DNA from: Nocardia neocaledoniensis
GTDB lineage: Bacteria > Actinomycetota > Actinomycetes > Mycobacteriales > Mycobacteriaceae
Reading direction: 5' to 3'
Length of the DNA: 39,672 nt
Assembly (NCBI RefSeq): GCF_029868625.1
Contig: NZ_JARWOJ010000040.1
Location: 1 to 39,672 of the forward strand
The number at the start of each line of letters is the position of its first letter. The stretch's first letter is position 1. Positions 7,497-15,720 of this stretch are shown here, in pieces. A program made the position numbers and the translations under genes. The notes beneath the pieces were generated by a model, which saw only the letters and a program-made list of their open reading frames with translations, had not been told where the DNA came from and did not search any database.

Positions 7497-8360
7497 TCAG
7501 TCGATGACCGCGGCGGAGAACGCCGGTGGATCACCGAGGAAGGGGCGATGCGACGGCGGCTGACGGTCGTCGATGTCCTTGACGCCCAGTTCCTCGGCCA
7601 CCTCGGCGCCGATGAGAACCCGGCCGGTGCGTCCCATCAGTTCCGGGTCCTTCGCCAGCGCGTCGATGACTCGACCGGTGAATTCGGGTGATTCGGCGGT
7701 GGCGGTCAGTTCGGCGTAGGCGCCGGGGTCGGCGGCCAGGCCGGCGAGGGTGCGTTCGGTCTTGAGCAGGCCCATCCAGATCGAGACGACGGCGACGTTG
7801 TACGGGCGGAAGTCGACTGCCATGTCGTGGGCCATCTTGTCCACCGCCGCCTTGCCGGAACCGTAGGCCGGGCCGTGCATGTAGCAGGCTCCGCCGAACG
7901 AGGAGGTGTTGACGACGAGTCCGGAGCCGTTGGCGGCCAACAGCGGCGCCGCGTGGTAACTCGACACGTAGGTCGAGCGCATTCCGACGTCGAGCAGGTC
8001 GAGCAGCGACAGCGGCTTTTCCCAGAACGGGCCCTTGTCGGTGAGTCCGTCGGGGATGGTGAGGGCGTTGTTGACGAGAATGTCGAGGCGGCCGTGCTTG
8101 TCGGCGAGGTCGGCGAAGAAGGCCGCGACCTGGGCGTCGTCGCTGTGGTCGAGGACCGCCGGTACGCCGGTGCCGCCGCGCCGGGTGATCTCCGCGGCCG
8201 TGGCGTACACCGTGCCGGGCAGGGGCGCGTCGCCCTCGGTGCGGGTGCGCCCGGTGACATACACCGTGGCCCCGGTCTCGCCGAGCGCCAGCGCGATGCC
8301 CTTGCCCGCGCCGCGGCTCGCTCCGGTGACCACCACGATTCGATCCGAACTCAGACCCAC
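7497..8360 (-). CDS. SDR-family NAD(P)-dependent oxidoreductase
   Basis: A 287-residue classical short-chain dehydrogenase. The cofactor motif is TGASRGAGKG (12-21), with NNA at 97-99 and the catalytic Ser153, Tyr166 and Lys170 (YxxxK). GTG at 8360 is chosen because GGAG lies six bases before it and the protein then begins VGLSSDRIVVVTGAS, the usual family start. An ATG at 8372 would add four residues and has no ribosome site. The substrate is unknown. It is the first gene of the SDR, epoxide hydrolase, LLM operon. The divergent neighbour is the Eis-like gene, with a 7-bp inverted repeat between them. Confidence 0.88.
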   Translation of the reverse strand: MGLSSDRIVVVTGASRGAGKGIALALGETGATVYVTGRTRTEGDAPLPGTVYATAAEITRRGGTGVPAVLDHSDDAQVAAFFADLADKHGRLDILVNNALTIPDGLTDKGPFWEKPLSLLDLLDVGMRSTYVSSYHAAPLLAANGSGLVVNTSSFGGACYMHGPAYGSGKAAVDKMAHDMAVDFRPYNVAVVSIWMGLLKTERTLAGLAADPGAYAELTATAESPEFTGRVIDALAKDPELMGRTGRVLIGAEVAEELGVKDIDDRQPPSHRPFLGDPPAFSAAVID

Positions 8361-8383
8361 GGTCCACTCCATCCGTCGTCGGA

Positions 8384-8403
8384 ACCACGCCTCGATGCGT
8401 GGT
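8384..8403. promoter_or_regulatory. 7-bp inverted repeat in divergent SDR/Eis-like intergenic region
   Basis: ACCACGC (8384-8390) and GCGTGGT (8397-8403) are separated by CTCGAT. It lies 24 bases upstream of the SDR start. It could be an operator for the catabolic operon or a leader hairpin. No regulator gene is adjacent. Confidence 0.4.
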
Positions 8404-8525
8404 CTGCGTCACGTCCACTGAACCAACCGGATCGGTGCGACCGGGTGCGGCTTCCCGCTGGATGGAACATGGGCGGCACCGAAATCGGGATGTGCGACAG
8501 GGCAAGGCCGTGGGATGGTACGGGC

Positions 8526-9731
8526 ATGGCATCGACGAAGAGCGTGACGGTTCGGTCGGCGACGGGCGCGGACGCGGCCGCGATCATCGGCTTGAAGGAA
8601 GCCGGGTTCGGGATGCGATACGGGGAGGACGAGATACCGATCGCCCGGGAGCTGTTCCCGGTGGAACGGTCGCTGGTCGCGGTCGACGGCGACCGGATCG
8701 TCGGCCACACCGTCGATCGGACGATGACGGTCACGGTGCCCGGTGCGCGGACGGTGCTCGCGTGCGGCATTTCCGGGGTGGCGGTCGCGCCGACCCATCG
8801 CCGCCGAGGCGTCCTGCGGGAGCTCTACGCCGCGCAGCACGAACGCGCCGAGGCCGAGGCCGTGCCGTTGTCGATCCTCACCGCCAGCGAGGGCACGATC
8901 TACGGGCGCTTCGGCTACGACACGGCGATCATGGCGACGATGTACTCCATCGATCGGCGCCGCGCCGAATTCCGTCCGACCACACCGGATCCCGGTGGCG
9001 TGACCATGGTGACGCCCGCCGAGGGCGCACCGCACATCCGGGAGGTCTACGAGCGATGGCGGCGGCGCGTTCCGGGCGCGCAGGCGCGGCCCGACGCCCG
9101 CTGGGACCTGATCTTCGCCGACGTCGAACGTCATCGACGGGGCGCCACCACACTGTTCGCGCTGGTCCACGCCGATGGCTACGTCCTCTACCGTCGCCGC
9201 TTGGACGACCACCGCTCGGTCGCGATCGTCTCGGAGTACCACGCGCTCACGCTCGACGCGCACGCGGCGCTGTGGCGGGTGCTGCTCGGCATGGACCTCG
9301 TCGACACGGTCGAGGTCGAACTCGCCGACGACGATCCGCTGCCGTACCTGCTCGCCGATCCGCGGGCGGCCCGCGTCACCGAGCGCTACGACACCCTGTG
9401 GGCGCGGATCATGGACGTGCCCGCCGCGCTGACCGCACGCACCTATCGGCACGACATCGACACGGTGCTCGCCGTGCACGACCCGTTCCGTTCGGCGGGT
9501 GGCACGTTCGCGCTGCGCGTCCGGGACGGGATCGCCGACTGCGAACCCACCACGCGACCCGCCGAGCTGGCCTTCGACATCACGGTGCTCGGCGCGCTCT
9601 ACCTCGGCGCGCATCGCGCGAAGAGCCTGGCCGCGGCGAACCGTGTCCGCGTCGAGGACGCGGGTGCGCTCGTGACCTTCGACGAAGCGCTCGCGACCGA
9701 GCGGGCGCCCGAACTCGGCTGGTTCTTCTAG
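8526..9731 (+). CDS. Eis-like GNAT N-acetyltransferase
   Basis: A 401-residue protein of the Eis (enhanced intracellular survival) family, which is 400-410 residues long. Its first GNAT domain has the acetyl-CoA loop VAPTHRRRG (87-95), almost as in M. tuberculosis Eis, followed by ASEGTIYGRFGYD. Tyr126 matches the known catalytic Tyr126. The protein ends in Phe, as in Eis where the terminal carboxylate is the general base. A second GNAT-like part and an SCP2-like C-terminal domain complete it. Eis proteins acetylate multiple amines, including aminoglycosides. The real substrate here is unknown. ATG at 8526 is chosen over an in-frame ATG about 60 bases upstream on alignment with the family start. 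Confidence 0.88.
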   Translation: MASTKSVTVRSATGADAAAIIGLKEAGFGMRYGEDEIPIARELFPVERSLVAVDGDRIVGHTVDRTMTVTVPGARTVLACGISGVAVAPTHRRRGVLRELYAAQHERAEAEAVPLSILTASEGTIYGRFGYDTAIMATMYSIDRRRAEFRPTTPDPGGVTMVTPAEGAPHIREVYERWRRRVPGAQARPDARWDLIFADVERHRRGATTLFALVHADGYVLYRRRLDDHRSVAIVSEYHALTLDAHAALWRVLLGMDLVDTVEVELADDDPLPYLLADPRAARVTERYDTLWARIMDVPAALTARTYRHDIDTVLAVHDPFRSAGGTFALRVRDGIADCEPTTRPAELAFDITVLGALYLGAHRAKSLAAANRVRVEDAGALVTFDEALATERAPELGWFF

Positions 9732-9848
9732 GCCACGGCGGAGCCGGACGCCGCCACCGCCCGCTATCCGCGTGAGCGCGGCGATGATCGGCGCGGCGCG
9801 CCAAGGCAAATCTACGGCTATCGCCCGGTTCGGGCCTATCGTGAGTCC

Positions 9849-10457
9849 ATGCCCGTGGACGACGGGGAGGGGACAGCGGACGGTGACCGGACCCGGCAGG
9901 CGATGCTGATCGCTGGTGGGTGTTCTGCCGTCCTCGGCATCGCTGCCCTGCTGTGGCCTGGCCGCGACGAAGCCATGTTGGCCGTGCTGTTCGGAACAGC
10001 GTTGCTGCTCGGCGCCGTGGTACAGGGATATCTGGCGATGGTGGCGCGCATCGCGGTGCTGCTGCGGCTGCTGGTGCTGGCCAGTACGGCGTTGACGATC
10101 GTGTTGGCGGTGCTGGCGTTCAGCGGCGGCAACATCGAGCTGCTCGCACTGTGGATCGGCATCGGCTGGGCGGTGCGCGGCATCGTGCAGGCGCTGGTCG
10201 CGGCCTGGGACGAACACCGCGCCGACAGCTGGCTGCACGAGATCTGCGGCCTGTGCACGACCGTGGCCGGGCTCACCGTGATCGCCATGAAGTTCCAGAC
10301 CGTCACCGGCCTGGCCAATGTCGCCGGGTGTGCGCTGCTCGTCATCGGCGTGCTGGAACTGCTCAGCGGTGGGATGCTTCGTAGCGTGCTGGGCGCCGCC
10401 CGCCGACCGCAAGCACCGTCGACGGCGTTGCCGGACTCGGCGGCGACCGAGCGGTAG
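9849..10457 (+). CDS. HdeD/DUF308-like integral membrane protein
   Basis: A 202-residue protein with six hydrophobic segments at about residues 17-37, 42-63, 65-90, 97-118, 128-147 and 152-173. Short N- and C-terminal tails look cytosolic. Repeated glycines in the helices and the pairwise arrangement fit the HdeD/DUF308 family, named for acid resistance in enterobacteria. Its role in actinobacteria is not established. No ribosome site is obvious before ATG 9849. A GTG eight bases upstream is out of frame. A stem-loop right after the stop is a likely terminator, so it is probably a single-gene transcript. Confidence 0.75.
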   Translation: MPVDDGEGTADGDRTRQAMLIAGGCSAVLGIAALLWPGRDEAMLAVLFGTALLLGAVVQGYLAMVARIAVLLRLLVLASTALTIVLAVLAFSGGNIELLALWIGIGWAVRGIVQALVAAWDEHRADSWLHEICGLCTTVAGLTVIAMKFQTVTGLANVAGCALLVIGVLELLSGGMLRSVLGAARRPQAPSTALPDSAATER

Positions 10458-10461
10458 TAGT

Positions 10462-10488
10462 GAATCCCACACGGGCAGTGCGGGATTC
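10462..10488 (+). terminator. Stem-loop after HdeD-like gene
   Basis: GAATCCC pairs with GGGATTC, extended by CAC/GTG across one A-C mismatch, with a five-base loop GGGCA. It begins five bases after the stop codon. There is no U tract, which is common for actinobacterial terminators. Confidence 0.6.
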
Positions 10489-10676
10489 GAGGTTTACGCG
10501 AACATCCGGACAACGCCACATTGCGGACGGTGGAGCGGGCGCTGAACTCTGCGTGCCCGGCCGTTCACCGCTGGGGAATCTGTGCTTTCCGCCGGTAGCG
10601 TGGCCCGCGGCGTGCGCACGGGAGGACCGGTCTGCGCGCCGCGTCCGCAGCCCGATGTGAGCCCAGGAGAATTGTC

Positions 10677-12104
10677 GTGTCGCGCGTTACCCCCGGCGAA
10701 TCCGCCGATACCGTTCAGCGAGAAGAGCTGGCCATGCGGCGCATGACCGAGAGCCTGGTCGAGGACCTCGCCGAGAACGTGCCCGCCGATCAGGTGACCT
10801 CGGCGGTCGGCGCCGCACGCGATCGGTTCGCGGGCAAGCCGATCCGGGAGTTCGTGCCGATCCTGGTCGAGCGGATCGTGCGCAGCGAACTGGCCGATTC
10901 GGACCCGACCGTCCGGGTACCCGCCCCGGCGACGACGGTCGTGCGGGCGTCCACCGCCGGGCCCGCGCACGCGGCGGAGGAGCCGTCGGCGGCCAAGCGG
11001 ATGGTCAGCCGTCGTGGCGTGCTGCCGCTGTCGATCGGTGCGGTGACCGTGGTCGCCGCGGTCGCGGCCGGGGTGATCCTGCTACCCGGTGGCGCCGAGA
11101 CGCCCGCCGCGGCGCCGGCGGGCGCACCGCTGACCGTGGTACGCGGCGTGGTCGGGTCCGAGAAGGTGTCGTTCTTCCGGGACGAGGCGGTCGTGCGGAT
11201 CCTCGCCGACCACGGGGTGAAGGTCGAGGTGGAACCGGCCGGGTCGCGCCAGATCGCGACCACCGTCGACCTCGGACCGTTCGACTTCGCGTTCCCGTCG
11301 AGCAGCCCTGCCGCCGAACGCATCCAGCGACAGCGCAACATCACCGCCAAGTACACGCCGTTCGCCTCGCCCATCGCGATCGCCACCTATCGGCCGATCG
11401 CCGACCTGCTCACCGCGGCGGGCGTGATCAAGCCGGGCCCGGTCGCGACGTTCGACATGAACCGCTACCTCGAACTGACCGGCACCGGCGTGCAGTGGGA
11501 CGACCTGCCCGGCAACACCACCTACCCGGTGGCCAAGAACATCCTGGTCTCGACGACCGATCCGCGCAGCTCCAACTCCGCCGCCATGTATCTGTCGATC
11601 GCGAGCTACGTCGCCAACGACCACACCATCGTGCGCGGCGCCACCGCCGAACAGCATGTGCTGCCCGCACTGTCGAAACTGTTCCTCGCCCAGGGCTACA
11701 CCGACAACAGCAGCGAGGGGCCGTTCACCCAGTACCTGACCAACGGCATGGGCCCCACCCCGCTGGTCTGCATCTACGAGGCCCAGTTCATCGAGGCCGC
11801 GGGCGAAGGCCGCATCAAGCCCGACATGGTGCTGACCTACCCGACCCCGACGGTGCTGTCGAGCCACACCCTGGTCCCGCTGAACGACACCGGCGACAAG
11901 ATCGGCAAACTGCTCACCGAGAACGCCGAACTGCGCCGCCTCGCCGCCGAGCACGGTTTCCGCACCGGCGACAACGCCCAGTTCACCGCGATCGCCGCCG
12001 ACCGGGACGTGCCGGTGCCCGCCGATCTGATCGACGTGGTCGACGTGCCCGCCTACGACACCCTCGAGCATCTCCTCGACGGAGTCGCCGACTCCTACAA
12101 CTGA
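10677..12104 (+). CDS. Membrane-anchored solute-binding-like protein with N-terminal three-helix domain
   Basis: A 475-residue protein in three parts. Residues 12-72 are helical and resemble the 'three-helix bundle dimerization' domain of actinobacteria (REELAMRRMTESLVEDLAE). A linker leads to a basic-flanked membrane helix at about 114-137 (RRGVLPLSIGAV). The remaining 330 residues lie outside and look like a periplasmic-binding-protein fold: VVRGVVGSEKVSFFRDEAV, then GPFDFAFPSSSPA, and a late PTPTVLSSHTLVPLND. A helical domain inside and a binding domain outside, joined by one helix, suggests a sensor or tethered receptor. No permease or ATPase is adjacent. GTG at 10677 has AGGAGA seven bases upstream. 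Confidence 0.7.
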   Translation: MSRVTPGESADTVQREELAMRRMTESLVEDLAENVPADQVTSAVGAARDRFAGKPIREFVPILVERIVRSELADSDPTVRVPAPATTVVRASTAGPAHAAEEPSAAKRMVSRRGVLPLSIGAVTVVAAVAAGVILLPGGAETPAAAPAGAPLTVVRGVVGSEKVSFFRDEAVVRILADHGVKVEVEPAGSRQIATTVDLGPFDFAFPSSSPAAERIQRQRNITAKYTPFASPIAIATYRPIADLLTAAGVIKPGPVATFDMNRYLELTGTGVQWDDLPGNTTYPVAKNILVSTTDPRSSNSAAMYLSIASYVANDHTIVRGATAEQHVLPALSKLFLAQGYTDNSSEGPFTQYLTNGMGPTPLVCIYEAQFIEAAGEGRIKPDMVLTYPTPTVLSSHTLVPLNDTGDKIGKLLTENAELRRLAAEHGFRTGDNAQFTAIAADRDVPVPADLIDVVDVPAYDTLEHLLDGVADSYN

Positions 12105-12168
12105 TCTCCCGCCCCGCCACGCCCCTGACCTGCGGAATCGGTCGCCGGAAAAAGATTTCGGGCGCGGC

Positions 12169-12195
12169 GATGAGTTCTCGCGGTGGGCCCCGTCT
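12169..12195 (+). promoter_or_regulatory. Putative ECF sigma promoter, hydrolase A
   Basis: GATGAGTT (12169-12176), 14 bases, CGTCT (12191-12195). The same two boxes with the same spacing lie before the paralogous hydrolase at 14768. A -10 containing CGTC is typical of ECF sigma factors. The start codon is 38 bases downstream with a GGGAG ribosome site, so the transcript would have a short leader. Confidence 0.6.
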
Positions 12196-12233
12196 CAATG
12201 AGTGCTACCTGTAGCCGAGATCCGGGAGAGCAC

Positions 12234-13061
12234 ATGACCGCCAGTTCCGCCGTCACCACCGGCACCCTCGTGGTGCCCGACGCCCGTCTGTACTACGAGG
12301 TGCGGGGCACGGGCCCGCTGCTCGTGCTCGTCGGCGCGCCGATGAACGCGGCCGCGTTCGCGCCGCTGGCCGAGCAGCTCGCCGCCACCAACACCGTGCT
12401 CACCACCGATCCGAGGGGCCATTTCGGCAGCCCCCTCGACGATCCGCGCCAGGATTCGACGGTCCTCGCCAGGGCCGACGACCTCGCCAGGCTCATCACC
12501 CACCTCGGCGCGGGTCCCGCGGTGGTGTTCGGCTCCAGCGGCGGCGCGGTCAGCGCGCTCGCGCTGGCACAGACCAATCCGGATCTGGTCACCACCGTCG
12601 TCGCGCACGAACCGCCGCTGCGTGAACTGCTGCCCGACGCCGACCAGCAGCGTGCCCGCACCGCCGACATCATCGCCACCCACGCCCTCGGCGACACCGT
12701 CGGCGCGTGGCGGAAGTTCTTCGCCCAGGCCGACATCCCCATCCCGGAGCCGGTGCTGATCCAGCAATTCGGCGGCGACCGCGACCCACGACAGGTGGCG
12801 AGCGAGAACTACTGGTTCGCGCACGAACTCCGGGCCACTACGGGCTGGGTCCCCGACCCGCCGCTGCTGCGGGAGGTCCCCACCCGGATCATCATCGGCA
12901 TCGGCGCCGACTCGGCCGGTCAGTTCTGCGATCGCACCGCGCGCGAACTGGCCGTCGCTCTCGGCGCCGATCCCGTGCTGTTCCCCGGCGACCACACCGG
13001 CTTCCTCGCCGCACCCGCCGCGTTCGCCGCGCACCTGCAGGAAGTGCTCGACGCGCCCTGA
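12234..13061 (+). CDS. Alpha/beta-fold hydrolase (paralogue A)
   Basis: A 275-residue hydrolase. The nucleophile elbow is GSSGG with Ser102. The strand TTDPRGHFGS (57-66) carries the usual D-x-R-G-x-G-x-S motif with His in place of the first Gly-adjacent residue. The catalytic His is probably His254 in GDHTGF. There is no signal peptide. It shares VVAHEPPL and the following PDAD segment with the hydrolase at 14768, so they are paralogues. Both have the same putative ECF promoter. ATG at 12234 has GGGAG six bases upstream, and the in-frame ATG at 12183 lies within the promoter. It is convergent with the reductase gene, seven bases apart. Substrate unknown. Confidence 0.87.
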   Translation: MTASSAVTTGTLVVPDARLYYEVRGTGPLLVLVGAPMNAAAFAPLAEQLAATNTVLTTDPRGHFGSPLDDPRQDSTVLARADDLARLITHLGAGPAVVFGSSGGAVSALALAQTNPDLVTTVVAHEPPLRELLPDADQQRARTADIIATHALGDTVGAWRKFFAQADIPIPEPVLIQQFGGDRDPRQVASENYWFAHELRATTGWVPDPPLLREVPTRIIIGIGADSAGQFCDRTARELAVALGADPVLFPGDHTGFLAAPAAFAAHLQEVLDAP

Positions 13062-13068
13062 CGGCGGA

Positions 13069-14067
13069 TCAGCCGGCGAACACCGCGCCCACCTCCCGCA
13101 TCCGCCGTGCGGCATAGGCGGGGTCGATCAGCGCCTCAGGGGTGTAGGTGCCCGGCGTCACCGGGGCGCCTCGCAGGCCGAGCAGTCGTTCGACACCGAG
13201 GGCGACGCCGAGTGCGGTCAACGGCCGTTGCCCGTGTGGGTGCAGCAGGTAGCGATGCGTGCCCAGCGGTGTACCGGTAGTGGCGATTCCGCGTAGGTCG
13301 ATCCGGATCTCGATCGACGCGGGTCCGCCCCGGCGACGGCTCGGTGATACGCCGACCGCCAGATCGACTCGTACCTCGGGCGCTCCGGTCGCGATCGCCA
13401 GGCTCGGCACGTCCAGTATCGGTACGCTCTGGCCGTCGAGTTCGGTGCCGTCGGAGGCGAGCACCACGGCCCGCGCGTCCTCGGGCGCCAGCCACCGGAA
13501 CACGCCATCGGCGCGGACCAGGCCCGCCGAGGTGACCTCGGTCCATCGTTCGAGGTCGGCGATGCCCGCGGGGCCGCCCGTGTCCGTCTCGTCGAGGACG
13601 AAGCCGAGCCGGATACTGTCGACCCGCGCGAACGCGCGCGCCTCGTGGAGTGCGGCGAGCACCGCGACACCAGCCAGGAAGTGGCTCGCGACCAGAATCG
13701 GTGCGGCGTGGGCGGGTTGGGCGCCCGCCACGACTTCGGGGCCGATGTCGAGCAGGCCGCTCGAGATGCTCAGGTAGGGGAGTCCGTGATCGCGGGCGAA
13801 GCCGAGACCGTGGAGCCGGTCGTCCCACAGTGCCGCCACGACCGCCGAATAGGCGTCGCCCGGTGCGAGACCGAGGTCGCGGCGGCCCAGATCGATGGTC
13901 ACGGCGGTCGCGTTGCCCAGACCGTCGGCGACGCGCCGCGCACGGGCGAGGTCGCGGCCCGCGATGGTCAGCGGCAGCGCCGGATGCCAGCGGCGCAACA
14001 GGGCCGCGGTATCGGAACCGGCCTGTCCTGAACCGCCGAGGATCAGCACGGCGGGGGCGTTGTCCAT
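13069..14067 (-). CDS. Saccharopine-dehydrogenase-like NAD(P)-binding oxidoreductase
   Basis: A 332-residue protein. An N-terminal Rossmann fold has LILGGSGQAGSDTA (8-21), then LTIAGRDLARARRVADGLG, the pattern of the saccharopine dehydrogenase NADP-binding domain. The C-terminal two thirds lack recognisable catalytic motifs, so the substrate is open. ATG at 14067 has AGGAG seven bases upstream. It is divergent from a TetR regulator with a double operator in the 82-base gap, so it is the probable target of that regulator. Confidence 0.82.
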   Translation of the reverse strand: MDNAPAVLILGGSGQAGSDTAALLRRWHPALPLTIAGRDLARARRVADGLGNATAVTIDLGRRDLGLAPGDAYSAVVAALWDDRLHGLGFARDHGLPYLSISSGLLDIGPEVVAGAQPAHAAPILVASHFLAGVAVLAALHEARAFARVDSIRLGFVLDETDTGGPAGIADLERWTEVTSAGLVRADGVFRWLAPEDARAVVLASDGTELDGQSVPILDVPSLAIATGAPEVRVDLAVGVSPSRRRGGPASIEIRIDLRGIATTGTPLGTHRYLLHPHGQRPLTALGVALGVERLLGLRGAPVTPGTYTPEALIDPAYAARRMREVGAVFAG

Positions 14068-14090
14068 GGGTTCTCTCCTGCCAGCAGTAA

Positions 14091-14119
14091 GCTACATTTT
14101 GTAACCTACTCTTTGTAGC
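14091..14119. promoter_or_regulatory. TetR-type double operator
   Basis: Two overlapping 15-base copies, GCTACATTTTGTAAC and CCTACTCTTTGTAGC, each with half-sites of the form TAC-N5/6-GTA. Together they are bounded by GCTACA (14091-14096) and TGTAGC (14114-14119), an outer inverted repeat. The site is central in the divergent gap between the reductase and the TetR gene. It is AT-rich against its surroundings and probably overlaps both promoters. Confidence 0.7.
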
Positions 14120-14149
14120 TAAGCTTGAGGCCCGACGCAAGGGAGGACG

Positions 14150-14737
14150 ATGACCACACGAACGCCTCGGCTGCCCAAGGCCGCCCGCCGCGAACAACTG
14201 CTCGACACCGCGCTCACGACAGTGCGCGACCACGGCACCGACGGCTTGACCCTGGTGACCCTCGCCGAGGCGGCGGGGGTGAGCAGGCCGATCGTCTACG
14301 ACCATTTCGCCACCCGCCCCGAACTGCTGCTCGCGCTCTACCGCAGACTCGACGAACGGCACCGCCGGGCCGCGGAACAGGCTGTGCGCGAGGCGGACCC
14401 GACCGTGGACGAGATCGCCCGGGTCATGAGTGCCGCCTACTTCGCGTGCGCCACCGACATGCCCGAATTCGACGCCATCTCGGCGGCGCTGAAGGGCAAT
14501 CCCGCCGTCCGGGCGATCCAGCGCGACATGCTCGACAGCTGCCGCGACTGGATGGCGACCACCCTGCTCCCACACTCACGCCTCACCGCCGCGGCCCTGC
14601 GGTTGCGCTGCGTCGCCGTGCTCGGAGCCGCCGAGACCCTCGGTGCGGAACTGAATCGGGGCGCGACCACCGCCGACGACGCGATCGCCGCCCTGACCGA
14701 CCTGATCATCGCCGCGGCGGCACCGGCCGGCCGATGA
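14150..14737 (+). CDS. TetR/AcrR-family transcriptional regulator
   Basis: A 195-residue repressor. The helix-turn-helix spans about residues 16-60: REQLLDTALTTVRDHGTDGL, then VTLAEAAGVSRPIVYDHFATRPELL. The C-terminal ligand domain is all-helical and unremarkable. ATG at 14150 follows GGGAGG. It is divergent from the saccharopine-dehydrogenase-like gene, with a double operator between, so it likely represses that gene and itself. Its stop codon lies inside the -35 box of the next gene's putative promoter (the TGA in GATGAGTT). Confidence 0.88.
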   Translation: MTTRTPRLPKAARREQLLDTALTTVRDHGTDGLTLVTLAEAAGVSRPIVYDHFATRPELLLALYRRLDERHRRAAEQAVREADPTVDEIARVMSAAYFACATDMPEFDAISAALKGNPAVRAIQRDMLDSCRDWMATTLLPHSRLTAAALRLRCVAVLGAAETLGAELNRGATTADDAIAALTDLIIAAAAPAGR

Positions 14738-14759
14738 GTTCCCGGTGCCCGGCACGTCT
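14733..14759 (+). promoter_or_regulatory. Putative ECF sigma promoter, hydrolase B
   Basis: GATGAGTT (14733-14740), 14 bases, CGTCT (14755-14759), the same as at 12169-12195 in both boxes and spacing. The start codon is eight bases after the -10, so the transcript is probably leaderless or nearly so. The -35 box overlaps the TetR stop codon. Confidence 0.6.
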
Positions 14760-14767
14760 GAACGGAC

Positions 14768-15637
14768 ATGACGACACACGAACTCGAAACCTCCAGCGCG
14801 AGGCTCACCTACGACGTACACGGGCCGCTCCCGACCGCCGATGGGCGGCCACCGCTGCTGATGACCGGTCTTCCGATGGCCGCCGACGGGTTCTCCGCGC
14901 TCGCCACGTATTTCCCTGACCGCACGGTGGTGACCTATGACCCGAGGGGGCTCGGTCGCAGCGTTCGCACCGACGGCGAGGTCGACAATGTCCCCGCCGT
15001 CCACGCCGCCGACGTGCACGCTGTCATCGAGGCTCTCGGTGTGGGCCCGGTCGAGCTCTTCGCCAGCAGTGGCGGCGCGATCGTCGCGTTCGCCCTCGTC
15101 GCCGCCCACCCCGAGGACGTGACCACCCTGGTCGCGCATGAGCCGCCGCTGCTCACCGCACTGCCCGACGCCGACGCGGCCGCACGTGCCGCCGACGGGT
15201 ACCGCGCCGCCTACGCGGCGAAGGGCTTCGGCGCCGGCATGGCGGCCTTCATCGCGATGACCTCATGGGAGGGTGAATTCACCGACGAGTACTTCGCCGC
15301 GCCCCCCGCGGATCCCGCGATGTTCGGCCTGCCGGTCGACGACGACGGTTCCCGCGATCACCCGCTGCTGTCGGAGCGGTCACGGCCGGTCCTGGCCTAC
15401 CGGGCCGACATCGCCGCTCTCACCGGTGCGCCGACCCGGATCGTCCTGGGCTTCGGGGAGGAGTCGCGAGGCACGGTCACCGAACGCACCTCCACGGCGA
15501 TCGCCGCGCGACTCGGACACCAGCCGGTCGTGTTCCCCAGTCATCACGGCGGCTTCAGCGGACCCGAATCCGGCTACCCGGGTGAACCGGAGGGCTTCGC
15601 CCGTGTCCTGCACGAGGTTCTCGACGGGAACAGCTGA
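14768..15637 (+). CDS. Alpha/beta-fold hydrolase (paralogue B)
   Basis: A 289-residue hydrolase. The nucleophile elbow is ASSGG with Ser101, and TYDPRGLGRS (56-65) is the D-x-R-G-x-G-x-S strand. The catalytic His is probably His259 or His260 in SHHGGF. It shares VAHEPPL, PDAD and the overall layout with the hydrolase at 12234, but has a longer loop at the C-terminal His. No Shine-Dalgarno is seen, which fits the nearly leaderless start. A strong stem-loop follows the stop. Substrate unknown. A role in a stress regulon is inferred from the shared promoter. Confidence 0.87.
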   Translation: MTTHELETSSARLTYDVHGPLPTADGRPPLLMTGLPMAADGFSALATYFPDRTVVTYDPRGLGRSVRTDGEVDNVPAVHAADVHAVIEALGVGPVELFASSGGAIVAFALVAAHPEDVTTLVAHEPPLLTALPDADAAARAADGYRAAYAAKGFGAGMAAFIAMTSWEGEFTDEYFAAPPADPAMFGLPVDDDGSRDHPLLSERSRPVLAYRADIAALTGAPTRIVLGFGEESRGTVTERTSTAIAARLGHQPVVFPSHHGGFSGPESGYPGEPEGFARVLHEVLDGNS

Positions 15638-15656
15638 TCCCGTGTCGACACGAACC

Positions 15657-15698
15657 CGGTGATGTCGGCGCACCGGTGGGTGGCCGCCGACATCACCG
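15657..15698 (+). terminator. 13-bp stem-loop after hydrolase B
   Basis: CGGTGATGTCGGC (15657-15669) pairs perfectly with GCCGACATCACCG (15686-15698) around a 16-base loop. It starts 20 bases after the stop codon. A perfect 12-base palindrome CGTGTCGACACG lies just before it (15641-15652). The stem is very stable, with no U tract. It would stop transcription from the hydrolase before the next gene. Confidence 0.65.
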
Positions 15699-15720
15699 CC
15701 CGCCCCTGCCCGGCGCTCGG

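Noticed and set aside
10577..10610. ECF-type promoter (GGGAAT and AGCGT) before the solute-binding-like gene
   Set aside because: Only a loose match in one copy, with no second example to support it.
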